Translations under genes and position numbers: made by a program | From: CAG-873 sp910578365 | GTDB lineage: Bacteria; Bacteroidota; Bacteroidia; Bacteroidales; Muribaculaceae | Assembly (NCBI GenBank): GCA_951635545.1 | Contig: OX620685.1 | Coordinates: 2,542,001 to 2,606,000, forward strand | Direction of reading: 5' to 3' | DNA: 64,000 bases | Shown here: positions 52,071 through 61,169 of the stretch, piece by piece | How the letters are laid out: every line of letters starts with the position of its first letter | Numbering within the stretch: the stretch's first letter is position 1 | The notes under the pieces: generated by a model | What the model was told of the DNA's origin: nothing | The model's input: the letters and a program-made list of their open reading frames with translations, nothing else | The model's database searches: none

Positions 52071-52895
52071 TCAGAACATTCCAAGATTCATTGTGAGCAG
52101 TCCGGCGCAAAGACCTATCGACAGGCAGCAGGTGAGTACCACCGCATGTGTAAGACGGCTGAACGAACATATATAGTGGCCCGCCAGCAAGTCGCTGAAC
52201 GAGTTCAGAAACGGTATGCCCGGAACCAGATACAGCACACTTGTGCCAACGGCAATCTCGGGAGTGCAGCCCAGATGAAACAGGCCGGCTCCGGCGCCCA
52301 GCACCGACGATACAAAGGCGCAGACAATAAACACGAGCCTTATGTCGGCCTTGCGCGCGCACATCAGTTGCTTGAGGTAGAAGCCTGCGAAAGTAGCCAT
52401 AAACACCACAGCCATGGCGGCCCAGTCGCCTCCGAAAAGGCGGCAGAACGAAGCATTGGCAAGTGATGCCAGCAACAGCACCAGTTGCGGTCGTTCGGCG
52501 GGTGTTCCGGTTATTGTTTCGAACTTTCGGCGGGCCTCTTTGAAGTCTATGCGACCGTCGGCTAATTTCCAGCTGAGGCTGCTCAACTTTGTGTTGATGT
52601 CGAAACTGATGGGCATCTGCCTTGTTGCCGCAATATAAGTGTAACTTTCGCTACATCCCATAGTATAGGTGGTCAGGTGGATATGGCGCGGCAGTATAGT
52701 CATTACAGCCTCGCAGCCCAGAGCCTCGGCCATACGGCCCACATTTCGCTCAAGGCGTATGCAGGTAGCGCCGGCGCCGTGCAGCCACGCCGCATAGTCG
52801 GCCAGAAACAGGCTTACCTCTTGGAGCGAGGCATCGCATCGCAGGCAGCCTGCGGGCACAGGCGAAGATTCTATAATGTCAGTCGAGGTCATCAT
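52071..52895 (-). CDS. Threonine/serine exporter family protein, N-terminal half (ThrE/DUF1212)
   Basis: 274 residues. The soluble N-terminal part (about 20-125, LFLADYAAWLHGAGATCIRLERNVGRMAEALG) is the hydrolase-like ThrE domain. Five membrane segments follow (about 135-274, including VLYLVPGIPFLNSFSDLLAGHY, with the PGIPFLN motif). It pairs with the ThrE_2 gene; fused ThrE of Corynebacterium exports threonine and serine, so amino acid export is the likely function. It starts within the end of the small membrane gene (17-bp overlap). Confidence 0.83.
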   Translation of the reverse strand: MMTSTDIIESSPVPAGCLRCDASLQEVSLFLADYAAWLHGAGATCIRLERNVGRMAEALGCEAVMTILPRHIHLTTYTMGCSESYTYIAATRQMPISFDINTKLSSLSWKLADGRIDFKEARRKFETITGTPAERPQLVLLLASLANASFCRLFGGDWAAMAVVFMATFAGFYLKQLMCARKADIRLVFIVCAFVSSVLGAGAGLFHLGCTPEIAVGTSVLYLVPGIPFLNSFSDLLAGHYICSFSRLTHAVVLTCCLSIGLCAGLLTMNLGMF

Positions 52896-53088
52896 CGGAG
52901 TAATTCATGTCGCTTAGTTTACGGTCGCCCGGTACGAAAAGTTCCTCGCTTTCAGCTGAAATACCTAAGAATTTAATGCGGTGGTTTGATTTACGGCGGG
53001 CATATACCAGCAGGCGGGTCACAATCAGCGCCGCCATAGTGCACGCCACGATAATCCATGCTAATAGTGGAATGTTTAAAGCTATCAT
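52879..53088 (-). CDS. Small single-pass membrane protein, unknown
   Basis: 69 residues: one hydrophobic segment (about 3-27, ALNIPLLAWIIVACTMAALIVTRLL), a basic patch YARRKSNHR, then an acidic tail ending NYSDDDLD. No family was recognised. It overlaps the start of the ThrE N-terminal gene by 17 bp, which supports its reality as the first gene of the exporter operon. The overlap also means its tail shares sequence with that gene. Confidence 0.5.
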   Translation of the reverse strand: MIALNIPLLAWIIVACTMAALIVTRLLVYARRKSNHRIKFLGISAESEELFVPGDRKLSDMNYSDDDLD

Positions 53089-53505
53089 AACTGCGTTGTT
53101 TAAATACTCTGCAAAGTAAACAAATAAGCTGAGCGGAAAGCCGATAGTATTAAACGTTTTTTTCGATAGCAGCTATTACTGCATGCGAATCGTACCGAAG
53201 ATATGTGTCATTTTGTCTGTAATCACACCATGGGTAAAGATACCATAGCGAGTTGGCACTTTATACAGCTGGTTTAATAAGTCTATGATATGAAGATGAT
53301 TACGGACTATTGCGCAGGCTCTTCGCTGTGGCCCGTGGTACAGCAGGCCCCTCCATGAATTAAGTCAAACGAAGAAGAGAAAAAGCAATCCGGCACCGTT
53401 AACATAAATTTTCACATATTTTTTTGAAATTCGTGGCCTTGTTGTGCAAGCGGAGTACGGAAATTTTTGTAAATTTGCATGCTGAAAGCTATATACAAGA
53501 TTATT
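53089..53505. other. Intergenic region between the ThrE set and purH
   Basis: About 400 bp with little structure. A TAAATTTG -7-like box lies at 53470-53477, 28 bp before the purH ATG. A 22-codon frame (53290-53358, MKMITDYCAGSSLWPVVQQ...) is the only small frame of note and has no support as a gene. Nothing else was recognised. Confidence 0.5.
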
Positions 53506-55047
53506 ATGTCAGAACTCAAAAAAATCCGCACCGCCCTGGTGTCGGTTTTCCACAAAGACGGACTCGATGAAATCCTTAAGAAACTGCACGACGACGGTGT
53601 AAAATTCCTGTCAACCGGCGGTACACGTTCATTTATAGAATCGCTTGGCTATGAATGTGAAGCGGTAGAAGACCTTACCGGTTACCCATCGATTTTGGGC
53701 GGTCGCGTTAAGACTCTTCATCCTAAAGTCTTCGGCGGTATTCTCAACCGCCGCGACAATGAGAACGACGTTGCCCAGTGCCGCGAATATGAAATTCCGG
53801 CCATCGACCTGGTAATCGTCGACCTCTATCCTTTTGAAGCAACTGTGGCATCGGGCGCTCCCGAAGCCGACATCATAGAAAAAATAGACATAGGCGGCAT
53901 ATCGCTCATCCGCGCCGCTGCCAAAAACTTCAACGACGTGGCTATAGTGGCATCGAAAGCCCAATACGCCGCCCTCGCAGGCATGATTAGCGAACACGGA
54001 GCCGCCACTACCCTCGACGAACGCCGCTTCCTGGCCAAGGAAGCCTTTGGAGTATCATCGGCTTACGACAGCGCCATATTCAACTATTTTGACCGGCCTG
54101 CCGCCGAGAAGCACCAAAGCGCCCTGCGTCTGGCCATTGACGGCTCTATGAGTCTGCGCTATGGCGAGAATCCCCACCAGGAAGGCATATTTTTCGGCAA
54201 ATTCGATGAAATGTTCACTCAGCTGCATGGCAAAGAAATATCATACAACAACCTGCTGGACATTGACGCCGCCACATCGCTCATAGCCGAATTCGACGCC
54301 GCCAAACCTACAGTAGCCATACTTAAGCACAACAACGCATGCGGTCTGGCTACACGCGGCACTCTCGCCCATGCCTGGACCGACGCTTTGGCCGGCGATC
54401 CCGTATCGGCATTCGGCGGCGTGATAATTACCAATACTGAAGTCGACGCTATCGCAGCCGCAGAAATCGGCAAGATTTTCTTCGAGGTAATCATAGCTCC
54501 GGCATATACCGACGACGCACTGGCCATATTACGCCAAAAAAAGAACCGTATCATACTGGTGCAGCTCTGCGAAGCCGCCAACAAATACACCGTGCGCACA
54601 CTGCTCAACGGTGCCCTGCGTCAGCAGCGCGACACCAAGGTTGAAACAGCCGAGGACCTCAAGCTTGTGGCCGGCGACAGCCTTTCGCCCGAAATGGCCG
54701 AAGACATGATTTTCGCCAATAAAATTGTGAAGCACTCCAAGAGCAACGCTATTGTGCTGGCACGCAACGGACAGCTTATCGCCTCGGGAGTAGGCCAGAC
54801 TTCGCGTGTCGACGCTCTGCGCCACGCCATAGAGAAAGCCAAGAGCTTTAATTTCGACCTCAAGGGCGCAATTATGGCCTCCGACGCCTTCTTCCCCTTT
54901 GCCGACTGTGTGGAGATAGCACATGCCGAGGGCATTGACTATGTAATCCAGCCGGGCGGCTCAATCCGCGACACCGACTCAGTGGAATATTGCCAAAAGA
55001 ACGGCATGACCATGGTCATGACCGGTTTCCGCCACTTCAAACACTAA
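53506..55047 (+). CDS. purH: Bifunctional AICAR formyltransferase / IMP cyclohydrolase
   Basis: This enzyme catalyses the last two steps of IMP synthesis. It has 513 residues from MSELKKIRTALVSVFHKDGL; an in-frame ATG at 53479 abuts the -7 box and is less likely. The N-terminal IMP cyclohydrolase domain (about 1-195) has STGGTRSFIESLG and GGRVKTLHPKVFGGIL. The C-terminal formyltransferase has LRYGENPHQ, AILKHNNACGLA (catalytic Lys-His) and VIQPGGSIRD near the end. It is followed after 27 bp by mreB in the same direction, a known Bacteroidota arrangement. Confidence 0.96.
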   Translation: MSELKKIRTALVSVFHKDGLDEILKKLHDDGVKFLSTGGTRSFIESLGYECEAVEDLTGYPSILGGRVKTLHPKVFGGILNRRDNENDVAQCREYEIPAIDLVIVDLYPFEATVASGAPEADIIEKIDIGGISLIRAAAKNFNDVAIVASKAQYAALAGMISEHGAATTLDERRFLAKEAFGVSSAYDSAIFNYFDRPAAEKHQSALRLAIDGSMSLRYGENPHQEGIFFGKFDEMFTQLHGKEISYNNLLDIDAATSLIAEFDAAKPTVAILKHNNACGLATRGTLAHAWTDALAGDPVSAFGGVIITNTEVDAIAAAEIGKIFFEVIIAPAYTDDALAILRQKKNRIILVQLCEAANKYTVRTLLNGALRQQRDTKVETAEDLKLVAGDSLSPEMAEDMIFANKIVKHSKSNAIVLARNGQLIASGVGQTSRVDALRHAIEKAKSFNFDLKGAIMASDAFFPFADCVEIAHAEGIDYVIQPGGSIRDTDSVEYCQKNGMTMVMTGFRHFKH

Positions 55048-55074
55048 TTCACTCTTCTCCACCACCCATAGAAA

Positions 55075-56094
55075 ATGAAGCTGTTTTCGCTTACAAAAGA
55101 AATCGCTATCGACCTTGGCACAGCCAACACGATAATAATCCATAACGACAAGATTGTAATAAACGAGCCGTCGATTGTGGCCCTCGACAACCGCACCGAC
55201 AAGCTCATAGCCGTGGGCAACGAAGCCCACCTGATGGAAGGCAAAAGTCATCCGCGCATCCGCACAGTGCGTCCGCTGCGCAAAGGTGTAATTGCCGACT
55301 TCAACGCCGCCGAACTTATGATTCGCGGCCTGGTGAAGAAGGCCAGCAGCAAAAGCAACTGGTTCTCGCCCTCGCTGCGCATGGTTGTAGGCATACCTTC
55401 CGGCTCGACCGAAGTGGAAATCCGCGCCGTGCGCGACTCGTCGGAGCATGCCGACGGCCGCGACGTGTACATGATTTACGAACCCATGGCGGCTGCCTTG
55501 GGCATCGGTCTTGACGTTGAAGCCCCCGAAGGCAACATGATTGTGGACATAGGCGGCGGTACTACCGAAATCGCCGTGATATCGCTGGGCGGCATCGTCA
55601 GCAACAAGAGCATACAGATTGCCGGCGACGACCTCACCGAAGACATCCAGAACCACATGCGTCGCGCACACAACGTGAAGGTGGGCGTACGCACCGCCGA
55701 GCAGATTAAAATGCACGTAGGATCGGCCCTGACCGAACTCGACAATCCGCCCGAGGACTACATAGTACACGGCCCCAACGTAATGACTGCCCTGCCTATG
55801 GAAGTGCCGGTGAGCTACCAGGAAATCAGCCACTGCATAGAGAAGACCATCTCCAAAATCGAGGCTGCCGTACTGGGCGCGCTTGAGCAGACTCCGCCCG
55901 AACTCTATGCCGACATTGTACGCAACGGCATCTATCTGGCCGGCGGCGGCGCCATGCTGCGCGGGCTTGACAAACGTCTGACCGACAAAATAGGCATACA
56001 GTTCCATATTGCCGAAGACCCCCTGCTGGCAGTGGCCAAGGGCACCGGTGTGGCGCTGAAGAATATCGACAAATTCTCGTTCCTCATCCGATAA
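55075..56094 (+). CDS. mreB: Rod-shape-determining actin homologue MreB
   Basis: 339 residues. This actin-fold ATPase polymerises under the inner membrane and directs lateral wall synthesis. Motifs are IAIDLGTANTII (phosphate 1), VIADFNAAELMIRG, MIVDIGGGTTEIAVISLGG (phosphate 2, about 158-176) and GIYLAGGGAMLRGLD (adenosine). It heads the mreBCD-mrdA-rodA genes behind purH; mreC starts 6 bp later. Confidence 0.96.
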   Translation: MKLFSLTKEIAIDLGTANTIIIHNDKIVINEPSIVALDNRTDKLIAVGNEAHLMEGKSHPRIRTVRPLRKGVIADFNAAELMIRGLVKKASSKSNWFSPSLRMVVGIPSGSTEVEIRAVRDSSEHADGRDVYMIYEPMAAALGIGLDVEAPEGNMIVDIGGGTTEIAVISLGGIVSNKSIQIAGDDLTEDIQNHMRRAHNVKVGVRTAEQIKMHVGSALTELDNPPEDYIVHGPNVMTALPMEVPVSYQEISHCIEKTISKIEAAVLGALEQTPPELYADIVRNGIYLAGGGAMLRGLDKRLTDKIGIQFHIAEDPLLAVAKGTGVALKNIDKFSFLIR

Positions 56095-56100
56095 GAGAAC

Positions 56101-56979
56101 GTGAACGAACTTATTGCATTTTTCCGGAACAACAGCAAGTGGTTTCTGTTCATCATCTATGTGGTGATCAGCTGCATGCTGTTGTTCAAGCATAACCCCT
56201 ACCAGCACCATGTGTATCTGACCTCGGCCAACGCCGTGGCATCGGGCACATACAGCCTGAGCAACGAAATTACCTCCTACTTCAACCTGCGCGAAATCAA
56301 TGCCGACCTCAATGCCCGCAACGCCGCGCTACAGCAGGAGGTAGTGAACCTGCGCGAACAGCTCGACATACTGCATGAGAAGAACTTCACCGATACCATG
56401 AAAGTTGACTCCACCATGCAGCACTTTGAGTTTATTGTAGCGCACGTGATAAATAACTCCGTGTCGAAACCGTACAACTACATCACCATCAATAAAGGCA
56501 GCAACGACGGCCTGAAACCCGAGTGGGGTGTGATTGACCAGAACGGCGTGGTAGGCATTGTAAGCAACGTAGGCCCGCACACGGCCCGCGTGATATCGCT
56601 GCTCAACCCCAATTTCCGCCTTTCGTGCAAGGTGAAGAACAGCGACGGCTTCGGCTCGCTGGTATGGAACGGCTCCGACCCCACTGTGGCGCTGCTGGAG
56701 GAACTGCCGCGACACACCATATACCACAAGGGCGACACAGTGGTGACCAGCGGCTACTCAGCCGTATTCCCGCCCGGAATACCTGTTGGGCGCGTAATCA
56801 GTGACAACCAAAACCGCAAAGAAAACTTCTTCACTCTCAAGATAAAGCTCTTTGCCGACTTTACCACACTGAGCAATGTGCAGGTGGTTGTGAACAACTA
56901 CCGCCCCGAACTCAAGGCTCTTGAGGCCGGCGAGAAAGAGGAAGAAGAAGAAAACATCAAGAACCCGTTCAAACAATGA
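56101..56979 (+). CDS. mreC: Rod-shape-determining protein MreC
   Basis: 292 residues from a GTG at 56101. One N-terminal membrane helix (about 15-35, WFLFIIYVVISCMLLF) and a coiled coil (about 60-100, LNARNAALQQEVVNLREQLD) precede the periplasmic beta-domains (YNYITINKGSNDGLKPEWGVI, VVTSGYSAVFPPGIPVGRV). MreC links MreB to PBP2 in the elongasome. It has a short Glu/Lys-rich tail. mreD overlaps the end by 4 bp. Confidence 0.92.
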   Translation: MNELIAFFRNNSKWFLFIIYVVISCMLLFKHNPYQHHVYLTSANAVASGTYSLSNEITSYFNLREINADLNARNAALQQEVVNLREQLDILHEKNFTDTMKVDSTMQHFEFIVAHVINNSVSKPYNYITINKGSNDGLKPEWGVIDQNGVVGIVSNVGPHTARVISLLNPNFRLSCKVKNSDGFGSLVWNGSDPTVALLEELPRHTIYHKGDTVVTSGYSAVFPPGIPVGRVISDNQNRKENFFTLKIKLFADFTTLSNVQVVVNNYRPELKALEAGEKEEEEENIKNPFKQ

Positions 56980-57503
56980 GCAAGACCCTGGTGAACATAT
57001 TGTTGTCGATATTACTGCTTGTACCCGTCCAGGCCATAATCTTCAACAACCTGATACTGTTCAATGTGGCAGTGCCGCTGGTGTTCATATACGTGATAAT
57101 CAGCCTGCCGGTGACGCTGGGTACCAACATCTCGCTTACACTGGCTTTCATCACCGGCCTGGCCGTGGACATATTCGGCGACACCCAGGGCGTGAACGCT
57201 CTGGCATGCACCCTGCTGGCCTTCGCACGCAAGCCTGTGTACCATCTGTATATGAGCTTCGACGACGACCTGGCCGGCATGCGTCCGTCGCTGCGTACCA
57301 TGGGCTATGCGCCATACATGAAATATCTGCTTACGATGACACTGCTCTATTGCTGTATGGTATTCGCGATAGAGGCATTCCAGTTTCACAACTTCAGTCT
57401 GATGCTGCTGCGGATAGTATGCAGCACCATATTTACATTCGTAATTATATACGCTATCGACAGCCTGTCGATACGACAACGCCAACGTGAGAAAAAACTA
57501 TAA
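56976..57503 (+). CDS. mreD: Rod-shape-determining membrane protein MreD
   Basis: 175 residues, almost wholly hydrophobic, with about five helices (ILLSILLLVPVQAIIF, LVFIYVIISLPVTLG, LTLAFITGLAVDIFGDTQGVNA, and two near the C-terminus). The DxFG turn in the third helix is typical of MreD. It binds MreC and PBP2. Its ATG overlaps mreC by 4 bp, and its end overlaps mrdA by 17 bp. Confidence 0.88.
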   Translation: MSKTLVNILLSILLLVPVQAIIFNNLILFNVAVPLVFIYVIISLPVTLGTNISLTLAFITGLAVDIFGDTQGVNALACTLLAFARKPVYHLYMSFDDDLAGMRPSLRTMGYAPYMKYLLTMTLLYCCMVFAIEAFQFHNFSLMLLRIVCSTIFTFVIIYAIDSLSIRQRQREKKL

Positions 57504-59550
57504 TCTCGAAAAAAGAAAATATGTAATCGGCGCCTTTGTCGCCATAGTCGCCGCTATTTTCATATTCCGCCTTTTCGATCTGCAGATACACGACAGCACA
57601 TACAAGCAGTCGGCCGATTCGAACGCCTTCCTGAAAAAGACGGTGTACCCCTCGCGCGGCCTTATCTACGACCGCGACAGCACTCTTGTGGTATACAACC
57701 AGCCTGCTTACGACGTGATGCTGATACCACGCGACGTGCAGGAATTCGATACCCTTGACTTCTGCCGGACACTGAACCTGACCAAGGCTCAGCTGCTGAA
57801 ACGCCTCAGCGACATGCGCGACAAACGCCTCAATCCCGGCTATTCATCGTATACGCCGCAGAGGCTTATAGTCCAGTTGTCGTCGGAGGACTATGGCCGG
57901 CTGCAGGAAAAGCTATACCGCTTTCCAGGCTTCTTTATACAAAAACGGATACTGCGCCAGTACGCCTTCCCCACCGGTGCCAACATACTGGGCAACATAC
58001 GCGAGGTGAACCGTACCGACATAGAGCGCGACCCGTATTATGCCGCCGGCGACTATACCGGTGACCTCGGCGTGGAAAAAAGCTACGAAGAATATCTGCG
58101 CGGCGAAAAGGGTACCGAAATACTTATACGCGATGCCCGCGGACGCATTCAGGGCCGCTACGAAAACGGAGCCCGCGACGTAGAGGCTGTGAGCGGACGC
58201 GACCTCTACCTGAGCATCGATGTCAAGCTGCAGCAGTATGCCGAGTCGCTTATGGTTGGCAAACGCGGAGCCGTGGTAGCCATCGAACCTGCTACAGGCG
58301 AAATACTCTGCATGGTGTCGTCGCCTACCTACGACCCGCGCCTGCTCGTAGGCCGCCAGCGAGGCGCCAACTACAGCAAGCTCACCAAAGACCCCGCCGT
58401 GCCGCTGTTCGACCGCGCCCTCATGGCCGCATATCCCCCCGGTTCGACATTCAAGCCCACCCAGGGCCTGATATTCCTGCAGGAAGGCATCATCAACCTG
58501 CAGACAGCCTACCCATGCTATCACGGCTACATCAACGGCGGCCTGCGTGTAGGCTGCCACGCCCACGGCTCGCCTCTGCCCCTGAAGCCGGCCCTGCAAA
58601 CCTCGTGCAACGCTTTCTTCTGCTGGGGCTTCAAGGCCATGATTGACAAGAGGAGCAAATACGGCTCGTCGGCGAATGCCTTCGAAATTTGGAAGAACCA
58701 TCTGGTGTCGATGGGCTACGGCTACAAACTGGGAGTAGACCTTCCCAGCGAAAGCCGCGGATTCATTCCTAACGCCAAATTCTACGACCGCTTCTACTCC
58801 GAGGGGCACTGGAGCGCCAACACCATTATATCGGTATCCATAGGCCAGGGCGAGATTCTGGCCACACCGCTGCAGATAGCCAACCTCTCGGCCACCATTG
58901 CCAACCGAGGCCACTACATCACTCCCCACGTAGTACGCAGCATACAGGACACCGTAATGCCCGCCGAATTTCTGGAGAAGCATATACCCACCGTCGACGC
59001 CCACTGGTACAACGACGTGGCCGAAGGCATGCACATGGCCGTGCTGGGTGGTACTTGCCGCCGCGCTGCCATTCCGGGCATTGAAGTGTGCGGCAAGACA
59101 GGCACAGCCCAGAACCCCCACGGCCAGGACCACTCGGCCTTCATGGGCTTTGCACCGTACGAAAACCCTAAAATAGCAGTCTGCGCATACATCGAAGGCG
59201 GCGGCTGGGGCGCTACCTACGGTGTGCCTATCGGCTCGCTGGTAATGGAAAAGTATCTCAACCGCACCATTTCGCCGGCACGAAAAGGCATGGAGGAACA
59301 GATGATGAACATGAGCGTACACTACGCCCCGCCAAAACCGCCCAAACCGAAGACGGCAAAGACCGACAAAAACAAAACCAAGGAAAAGAACGGCAACAAA
59401 AAGGCTCGGAAAACCGAATCGAAAACGGATTCTTCAATCATAAGCCGGCCGAAGGCATCGCTGAGTGCCCAGAAATTCGCTTCCGGTCTGGCCGACAAGC
59501 TCGGCTCGGCTTTCGCTCCCGACTCCACATCCACTGTCAATAAAAAATAA
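57487..59550 (+). CDS. mrdA: Penicillin-binding protein 2 (elongation transpeptidase)
   Basis: 687 residues from a GTG at 57487. A membrane anchor (about 12-30) is followed by the dimerisation domain (VYPSRGLIYDRDSTLVVYNQPAYDV) and the transpeptidase. The latter has the SxxK motif PPGSTFKPTQG (about residue 320), SCNAFFCW (SxN) and CGKTGTAQNPHG (KTG, about 538). A C-terminal tail of about 80 residues is rich in Lys/Pro/Thr (KPPKPKTAKTDKNKTKEKN), longer than in E. coli. It cross-links lateral peptidoglycan with RodA. Confidence 0.94.
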   Translation: MRKNYNLEKRKYVIGAFVAIVAAIFIFRLFDLQIHDSTYKQSADSNAFLKKTVYPSRGLIYDRDSTLVVYNQPAYDVMLIPRDVQEFDTLDFCRTLNLTKAQLLKRLSDMRDKRLNPGYSSYTPQRLIVQLSSEDYGRLQEKLYRFPGFFIQKRILRQYAFPTGANILGNIREVNRTDIERDPYYAAGDYTGDLGVEKSYEEYLRGEKGTEILIRDARGRIQGRYENGARDVEAVSGRDLYLSIDVKLQQYAESLMVGKRGAVVAIEPATGEILCMVSSPTYDPRLLVGRQRGANYSKLTKDPAVPLFDRALMAAYPPGSTFKPTQGLIFLQEGIINLQTAYPCYHGYINGGLRVGCHAHGSPLPLKPALQTSCNAFFCWGFKAMIDKRSKYGSSANAFEIWKNHLVSMGYGYKLGVDLPSESRGFIPNAKFYDRFYSEGHWSANTIISVSIGQGEILATPLQIANLSATIANRGHYITPHVVRSIQDTVMPAEFLEKHIPTVDAHWYNDVAEGMHMAVLGGTCRRAAIPGIEVCGKTGTAQNPHGQDHSAFMGFAPYENPKIAVCAYIEGGGWGATYGVPIGSLVMEKYLNRTISPARKGMEEQMMNMSVHYAPPKPPKPKTAKTDKNKTKEKNGNKKARKTESKTDSSIISRPKASLSAQKFASGLADKLGSAFAPDSTSTVNKK

Positions 59551-59562
59551 TAGCAGTAAACC

Positions 59563-61026
59563 ATGATACAGCAAAGAAACAGCGGCGCGTCGATATTGCG
59601 CAACATCGACTGGATTACAGTTCTGTTATACCTGCTAATGGTGGCGGCAGGAGTGGTGAGCATCTATGCGGCAAGCTACGACTTCGACCAGGCCAACATG
59701 TTCTCGGCCGACGAATTTTCGGGCAAACAGGTACGCTGGATTGGACTTTCGTTTCTGTTGGGCCTCGTAATTTTGCTTATCGACAGCCGCATGTACGAAA
59801 CATACGCCTTTCCGATATATGTGGTGGTGATGCTACTGTTGCTTATAACGCCATATGTGGCACACGACATAAAAGGCTCACGTTCATGGATTTCATTCGG
59901 TTCAATGAGCCTGCAGCCGGCTGAGTTCGCCAAATTCGCCACGGCACTGGCATTGGCCAAGCTGTTCAGCGGCTACCATTTTATACTGAACGCCAAATTT
60001 TCGAACTATGTCAAGGCACTGGTAATCATATTACTGCCCGTAGCGCTGATTCTGAATCAGAACGAAACCGGTTCGGCACTCACGTTCATGGCCTTGTTCT
60101 TTGTGCTCTACCGCGAGGGCATGAGCGGTCTGGTATTGTTCGCAGCCCTGATTTCGGTAGTCATATTTGTGGTCGTGGTCAAATTCACAGATGTCGGCAT
60201 CCTAGGCATTCCGTCGGGCGAATTTGCCATAATGGTTATGATTGCACTTATAATCATAGCCATGAGTTTCATCTACGACAAACACTTCACGGTTACACGC
60301 AATCTGGTACTGGGCTTTGCCTCGCTGGCAATCGTACTGGCAGTGCTCAGCTTTTGCAATATCGATATTCCCGGCATGCCCGTAATGCTCGGCGCCATAA
60401 TAGCCGCATGCCTTTACGTGGCGTTCGAGGCAATACGCTTGCGCAGGCGCAAACTCTTTATCGCTACTGCCACAGGCCTGCTGTCGGTAATGTTCATGTT
60501 TTCGGTGAATGTAGCTTTCAACTATCTGCAGCCCCACCAGCAGCAGCGTGTGCTTGTAGCTGTGGGCATAGTCGAAGACCTGCGCGGAGCCGGCTATAAC
60601 GTAAACCAGTCGAAGATAGCCATCGGCTCAGGCGGTTTCTGGGGCAAAGGCTTCCTCAACGGTACCCAGACCAAGCTCAAATATGTGCCCGAACAGCACA
60701 CCGACTTCATATTCTGCACCATAGGCGAGGAAGAAGGTTTTGCCGGCGCTTTGGCAGTGACCATGATGTTTCTGATACTGATACTGCGCATAATAACTCT
60801 CGCCGAACGCCAGCCCACCACCTTCGGCCGAGTGTACGCCTACTGTGTGGCATCATACCTGATATTCCACTTCTGTATCAATATAGGCATGGTCATAGGC
60901 CTGTGCCCTGTCATAGGCATACCGCTGCCGTTCTTCAGTTACGGCGGTTCATCGCTGTGGGGCTTCACAATACTGCTGTTCATACTGCTGCGCATCGACG
61001 CCAACCGCAAGATGGTGCGGCGTTGA
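59563..61026 (+). CDS. rodA: Peptidoglycan glycosyltransferase RodA
   Basis: 487 residues with about ten membrane helices. SEDS-family motifs are visible: GSRSWISFGSMSLQPAEFAKFATAL, NQNETGSALTFMALF, and in the C-terminal half IAIGSGGFWGKGFLNGTQTKLKYVPEQHTDFIFCTIGEEEGF with the catalytic Asp region, then IGIPLPFFSYGGSS. It polymerises lipid II into glycan strands together with PBP2. It is slightly longer than E. coli RodA, with extra helices in the middle. It starts 12 bp after mrdA and is the last gene of the cluster; a 60-bp palindrome follows. Confidence 0.95.
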   Translation: MIQQRNSGASILRNIDWITVLLYLLMVAAGVVSIYAASYDFDQANMFSADEFSGKQVRWIGLSFLLGLVILLIDSRMYETYAFPIYVVVMLLLLITPYVAHDIKGSRSWISFGSMSLQPAEFAKFATALALAKLFSGYHFILNAKFSNYVKALVIILLPVALILNQNETGSALTFMALFFVLYREGMSGLVLFAALISVVIFVVVVKFTDVGILGIPSGEFAIMVMIALIIIAMSFIYDKHFTVTRNLVLGFASLAIVLAVLSFCNIDIPGMPVMLGAIIAACLYVAFEAIRLRRRKLFIATATGLLSVMFMFSVNVAFNYLQPHQQQRVLVAVGIVEDLRGAGYNVNQSKIAIGSGGFWGKGFLNGTQTKLKYVPEQHTDFIFCTIGEEEGFAGALAVTMMFLILILRIITLAERQPTTFGRVYAYCVASYLIFHFCINIGMVIGLCPVIGIPLPFFSYGGSSLWGFTILLFILLRIDANRKMVRR

Positions 61027-61105
61027 CAGCTTGGATGCTACCTCCGCAGTTTTTTGGGGAAAACCATTGAGAAGAAATTCCCGTTTACACCCCATTTTGA
61101 TTAAG

Positions 61106-61165
61106 AGCTTGTTAAATAACAGAAGAGGCCGCCCCGGGGCGGCCTCTTCTGTTATTTAACAAGCT
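61106..61165. terminator. Perfect 60-bp palindrome (bidirectional terminator)
   Basis: Two 30-base arms, the first beginning AGCTTGTTAAATAACAG, are exact reverse complements meeting at CCCC/GGGG with no spacer. It lies 80 bp after rodA. Before the IS982 insertion it was close to the end of the convergent udp gene, so it probably ended both transcripts. Confidence 0.85.
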
Positions 61166-61169
61166 ATAA

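Noticed and set aside
53290..53358. 22-codon frame in the purH upstream gap
   Set aside because: Too short, no clear promoter or ribosome signal, no recognised peptide class.
54979..56211. 410-codon minus-strand frame across mreB
   Set aside because: Antisense of mreB; not supported.
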